The position numbers were made by a program, and so were the translations under genes. Below the pieces are notes generated by a model, which was not told the origin of the DNA, did not search any database, and saw nothing but the letters and a program-made list of their open reading frames with translations. From NCBI GenBank assembly GCA_016720805.1, contig JADKJZ010000014.1, positions 248,001 through 312,000 on the forward strand: 64,000 bases of DNA, written 5' to 3'. How positions within the stretch are numbered: position 1 is the stretch's first letter; each line of letters begins with the position of its first letter. The DNA is from Gemmatimonadota bacterium. GTDB taxonomy: Bacteria > Gemmatimonadota > Gemmatimonadetes > Gemmatimonadales > GWC2-71-9. Positions 61,069 to 64,000 of the stretch are shown one piece after another.

Positions 61069-61932
61069 ATGCTGTTGCTGCCCGCCCTGCTGGGACTCGC
61101 CCTCGCGATCCCGACGCTGTCCCCTGTCCCGCCGAGCCCGGTCGCCTCCCGAGCGGCGCTCACGCAGGACAGCAGTGCCATCCTCTTTTCGAAGGCGCGT
61201 GAGTTGGCCCGCGCCGGACACCCCGCCGAGGGGCTTGCGACGTACCACTCGGCGGCGCTGCGTGCGACCTCTGCGGACGACTGGGCTCGCTTCCGGCGCG
61301 ACATCGCCTGGATCGCCACACCGAAGGAACTCACCGTTTGGGATGCGACCGCCACGACAGATCGGCCGGCTCAGCTCCTGGCGTTCTGGAACGAGCGGGA
61401 TGCGCGTGATGGTCTCGCGACGGGGGGCCGCTTCGCCGAGCACGTCCGCCGACTCGACGTCGCGCTGGCGGAGTACCGCATCCAGCCGAAGCGTGGTCGC
61501 TCCCCGATCATCCGGACGGCATCGGCCGCGCCCGCCGACCGGTACGACCGCGAGGTCGGCATCGGCTCCCCGTTGCGTGACTACCTCCCGGGGCAGGGCG
61601 AACTTGATGACCGTGGCGTCATCTTCGTGCGGCAGGGCGAGCCTGTGGCGCGCCGGTACGCAGCCGACTCGCGCATCGAGGGGTGGGTCTACGCCCGCGA
61701 GGGGAAGACCGTCGCGGTCTTCTTTACGGAGGCCCTCTTTGACGGGTCGTCGGGGAACACGATGCTCGTGGCGGCGCCACCGTCGGGCGCGTACTTCGTG
61801 GTGTGCGACTTTGACCGCGCCTTCTGCGGAAACTCGGGGGCGATCGAGCAGCGGGAAAAGCTTCGCCAGCGAACGATCGGCGCCATTCGGGCGCTGACCA
61901 CGACCGATTCGGCGAAACCAGCAGAGCCGTGA
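61069..61932 (+). CDS. GWxTD-like secreted protein (short paralogue)
   Basis: A 287-residue protein with a signal-like N-terminus (LLLPALLGLALAIPTLSPVP). The block DDRGVIFVRQGEPVARRYAA followed by EGWVYAREGKTVAVFFTEAL resembles GWxTD-type domains. It is paralogous to the next gene: AGHPAEGLATYHSAALRAT and RRDIAWIATPKELTVWDATA match its AGRPVEGRGLLFAGAERTT and REELSWVATPQEMASWDSTA. It lacks the N-terminal TPR-like region and the C-terminal half of its neighbour. Function is unknown. Confidence 0.55.
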   Translation: MLLLPALLGLALAIPTLSPVPPSPVASRAALTQDSSAILFSKARELARAGHPAEGLATYHSAALRATSADDWARFRRDIAWIATPKELTVWDATATTDRPAQLLAFWNERDARDGLATGGRFAEHVRRLDVALAEYRIQPKRGRSPIIRTASAAPADRYDREVGIGSPLRDYLPGQGELDDRGVIFVRQGEPVARRYAADSRIEGWVYAREGKTVAVFFTEALFDGSSGNTMLVAAPPSGAYFVVCDFDRAFCGNSGAIEQREKLRQRTIGAIRALTTTDSAKPAEP

Positions 61933-61977
61933 GCCGATCGCAACCTCGATCGCGACGGTGACGTACCTTTCGGTGCG

Positions 61978-64000
61978 TTGCCGTCGTGTCGTGTCGTGTT
62001 GCGCCTGATCGCCATTCGCTCCGTCGAGGTTCCCATCCGCCGCTTCCCGTTCGCGCGTGTCGCCTGCGCCCTCCTGCTTGGTGCCTCGCCCCTGCGCGCG
62101 CAGGAGGCGAAGGACCGTCCACTGATCGATTCGTTGTTCGCCGCGATGGCGCAAGCCAACGCCGCCACCGACCTCCCCGATGTCGCCCGCTGCAGCGTGA
62201 CGCCGGGTTCCTTCGCGCGCATGTGCGAAGGATTGCTGCTCACGCGGCGTGCCGAGTTGTCAGGCCAGGCGGATGACGCGAATCGGGCGGAGTCGCTGCT
62301 GCGCCGCACGGTCGAGGAGAAGCCCGACTGGGCCGTGGCGTGGTACGGCCTCGGTGTGGCGCGATTCGAACTGGCCCGTCTCAAGGTTCTGGCGCGTGAA
62401 GGCCCGCGCCAGGTAGCCGGCTTGAGCTGGGTCGCTGGCGGAACCGCTGCGCTTGTGCGCGCACTCGAACTCGACCCCACGATGATCGGTGCAGGGGAGG
62501 CGCTGGCACGCGCGCCGATGCCGCGCGAGGGCATCTCCCGCGTGAATGACCGGCTGGCGATCCTCAGGCGGGTGCGTGGCTCACTCACGATGACGCCTGC
62601 CTCACGTCTGGCGCTCGGCCAACTCGAACGCGAGGCCGGCAACGCTGACACCGCGGCCGTCCTGCTGGGCGAGGCGATGGCCGCTGGTGCCGACAGCGGC
62701 GTCGCGATGCTGGAGATGTCCCGCGCGCTGCACAAGGCAGGGCGTCCGGTCGAGGGACGCGGGCTGCTCTTTGCCGGTGCCGAGCGCACCACCACAGCGG
62801 AGTCAAAGCGTCGGTACCGCGAGGAACTGAGCTGGGTCGCCACGCCGCAGGAGATGGCCTCGTGGGACTCGACGGCCGCGCCGCAGCGCAAGGCGTGGCT
62901 GGAGAACTTCTGGGGCGGCCGTGACGTGCGCGAAGGGCGCGCCGAAGGTGAGCGGCTGATCGAGCACTACGTGCGGATGGACTACGCGTCCAAGAACTTC
63001 AAGATCACCATCCCGCAAGTCGGTCGACAGAAGACGCGAAGCGTCGCCCTGGCGACGGATGTGGATTGGATTCCGAGCAAACTGGTGGAGAGCAGCGACG
63101 CTCCCCCGCCCACCGCAGCGCAGCTCGATGCCGAAGCGGATCTCGCGTCGGACAACACCTATTCGGGGCTGGTCGGCGTCAAGGTGCCGTTCCGTGTGTT
63201 CAGCGTGACGCAGGACCTGATCGATGACCGCGGCATGGTCTGGATCCGACACGGCAAGCCGGACCTCAAGACGGTGACGGTCGGGGGGACGGCGGGCGAG
63301 GCGTGGCTCTACCGACGCTTGGGTGAGCCGGCGCTGGTGCTCTTCTTTGCGGAGGCGGACTTCGATGGCAGCACCGGCGCGAGCGTGCTGGTGCCGACGC
63401 CGGCGGGCGGGCTCCCCGAGGCGATCAACCAGCTCTGCGGCGGCGGGATGGGAATGTGTGATGGACTGCAGGGCAACGCGGTGAGCGCCGGTCGTGGCAG
63501 CATGGTCAACGGTGCGCCGCGGCAGGTCAGCGCGTCCGAAGTGCGCGCCTCGCCGGATCAGGTTCGCAACCAGCGAAATGCCGGCATCGCGCAGATCAAG
63601 CGCGCGGTGACCAGCGACGCCTTCCCGCGCACCTTCGAGGCCCCGCTCGATCCGATCGCCCAGATCTACGGGCTGGACCGCGCGGCGGGCGGCGCGCCGC
63701 GATTGGTGGTGGCGTTCGCGTTGCCGGGCGAGAAGCTCTCCTTCACGACACCGCCCGAGGCGGGTGGCCGCGCGATCTACCCGGTGCGGGTGCGTCTCCT
63801 CTCGATCGATCAGGCGACCGGGGCACGGTACGAGCTCGACTCGCTGCGCCAATTTGCCGCGGCGACGCCGCTCAAGGAGGGGCAGTACCTCACACCGGCG
63901 TCGCCGAGATGAAGGTGCCGGCCGGTCGCTACACCACCACGCTGGTGCTGACCCAGGATGGCGGGAAGGGGGCGCTGGCGCGGCTCGCCGCCGTCGAGGC
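61978..64000 (+). CDS. GWxTD-like TPR-containing protein (partial, frameshifted)
   Basis: A large secreted protein with a signal-like segment (FARVACALLLGASPLRAQ), a helical TPR-like region (VEEKPDWAVAWYGLGVARFE), then the GWxTD-type block DDRGMVWIRHGKPDLKTVTV. The frame stops at 63912, but the next frame continues with GVAEMKVPAGRYTTTLVLTQ to the window edge. One base appears to be missing (or two extra) near 63888-63896. The 3' end is outside the window. Starts at the TTG at 61978 or the GTG at 61996 are both possible. It forms a tandem paralogue pair with the preceding gene. Confidence 0.6.

Overview
The window is GC-rich (about two thirds G+C by eye), densely packed chromosomal DNA from a Gram-negative-type bacterium: OmpA and BamA-like barrels, many lipoproteins with a lipobox cysteine, a PEP-CTERM protein and LolD/YbbP-type export machinery. 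The gene mix (DUF5117/DUF4953-type metalloproteases, GWxTD-like proteins, M28 and S15 peptidases, aa3 oxidase, CocE-like hydrolases) fits Gemmatimonadota best. That assignment is inference; there is no rRNA in the window to settle it. I saw no tRNA, rRNA, CRISPR, prophage or transposase.

Layout. 1-7.5 kb: a membrane sensor diverging from a PAS/Fis regulator, a BamA-like barrel protein, ispH, a winged-helix regulator and a TetR regulator. 7.5-25.7 kb: a DNA-damage neighbourhood (DUF72, a split dnaE2, tag, DinB-like, ImuB-like, a radical SAM protein with a zinc ribbon) interleaved with housekeeping genes (MauG-like peroxidase, multihaem cytochrome, quinone oxidoreductase, PlsC-like acyltransferase, UMF1 transporter, M28 peptidase). 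Five copies of an unusual direct-repeat box, CCGAA-N6-CCGAA, lie in front of tag, imuB, the DinB gene and the radical SAM pair. I read it as a LexA-type operator. 25.9-29.2 kb: a tight three-gene carbon-fixation operon, form II RuBisCO, an FBPase homologue with altered active-site residues, and phosphoribulokinase. 29.4-41.9 kb: oxidoreductase, MoaD-like/BNR pair, class A PBP, S15 peptidase, esterase, DEAD-box helicase, beta-lactamase-fold hydrolase, FKBP isomerase, greA and a VanX-like dipeptidase. 42-46 kb: coxBACD for an aa3-type oxidase, ending in an intrinsic terminator. 46.3-47.3 kb: a PEP-CTERM protein behind a sigma-54-type promoter. 47.4-60 kb: YkgJ-like protein, DUF423, fabI, a large metalloprotease, a ybbP-ybbA/tesA divergent cluster, a MacB-like permease, an AI-2E-type permease and an OmpA protein. 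60.2-64 kb: a barrel-like protein and two tandem GWxTD-like paralogues, the last running off the end.

Two features run through the whole window. First, at least 16 intergenic loci consist of tandem 7-bp units (GATGATC, GTAGGTC, GTGACCA, GTGAACG, GTGAAAC and their reverse complements), many arranged as two arms around an 18-21 nt core. Ten genes have their stop codon inside such an array, and five more end within about ten bases of one. Second, at least eight genes carry apparent single-base frameshifts, most resolved by removing one base. This points to residual assembly errors rather than real pseudogenes.
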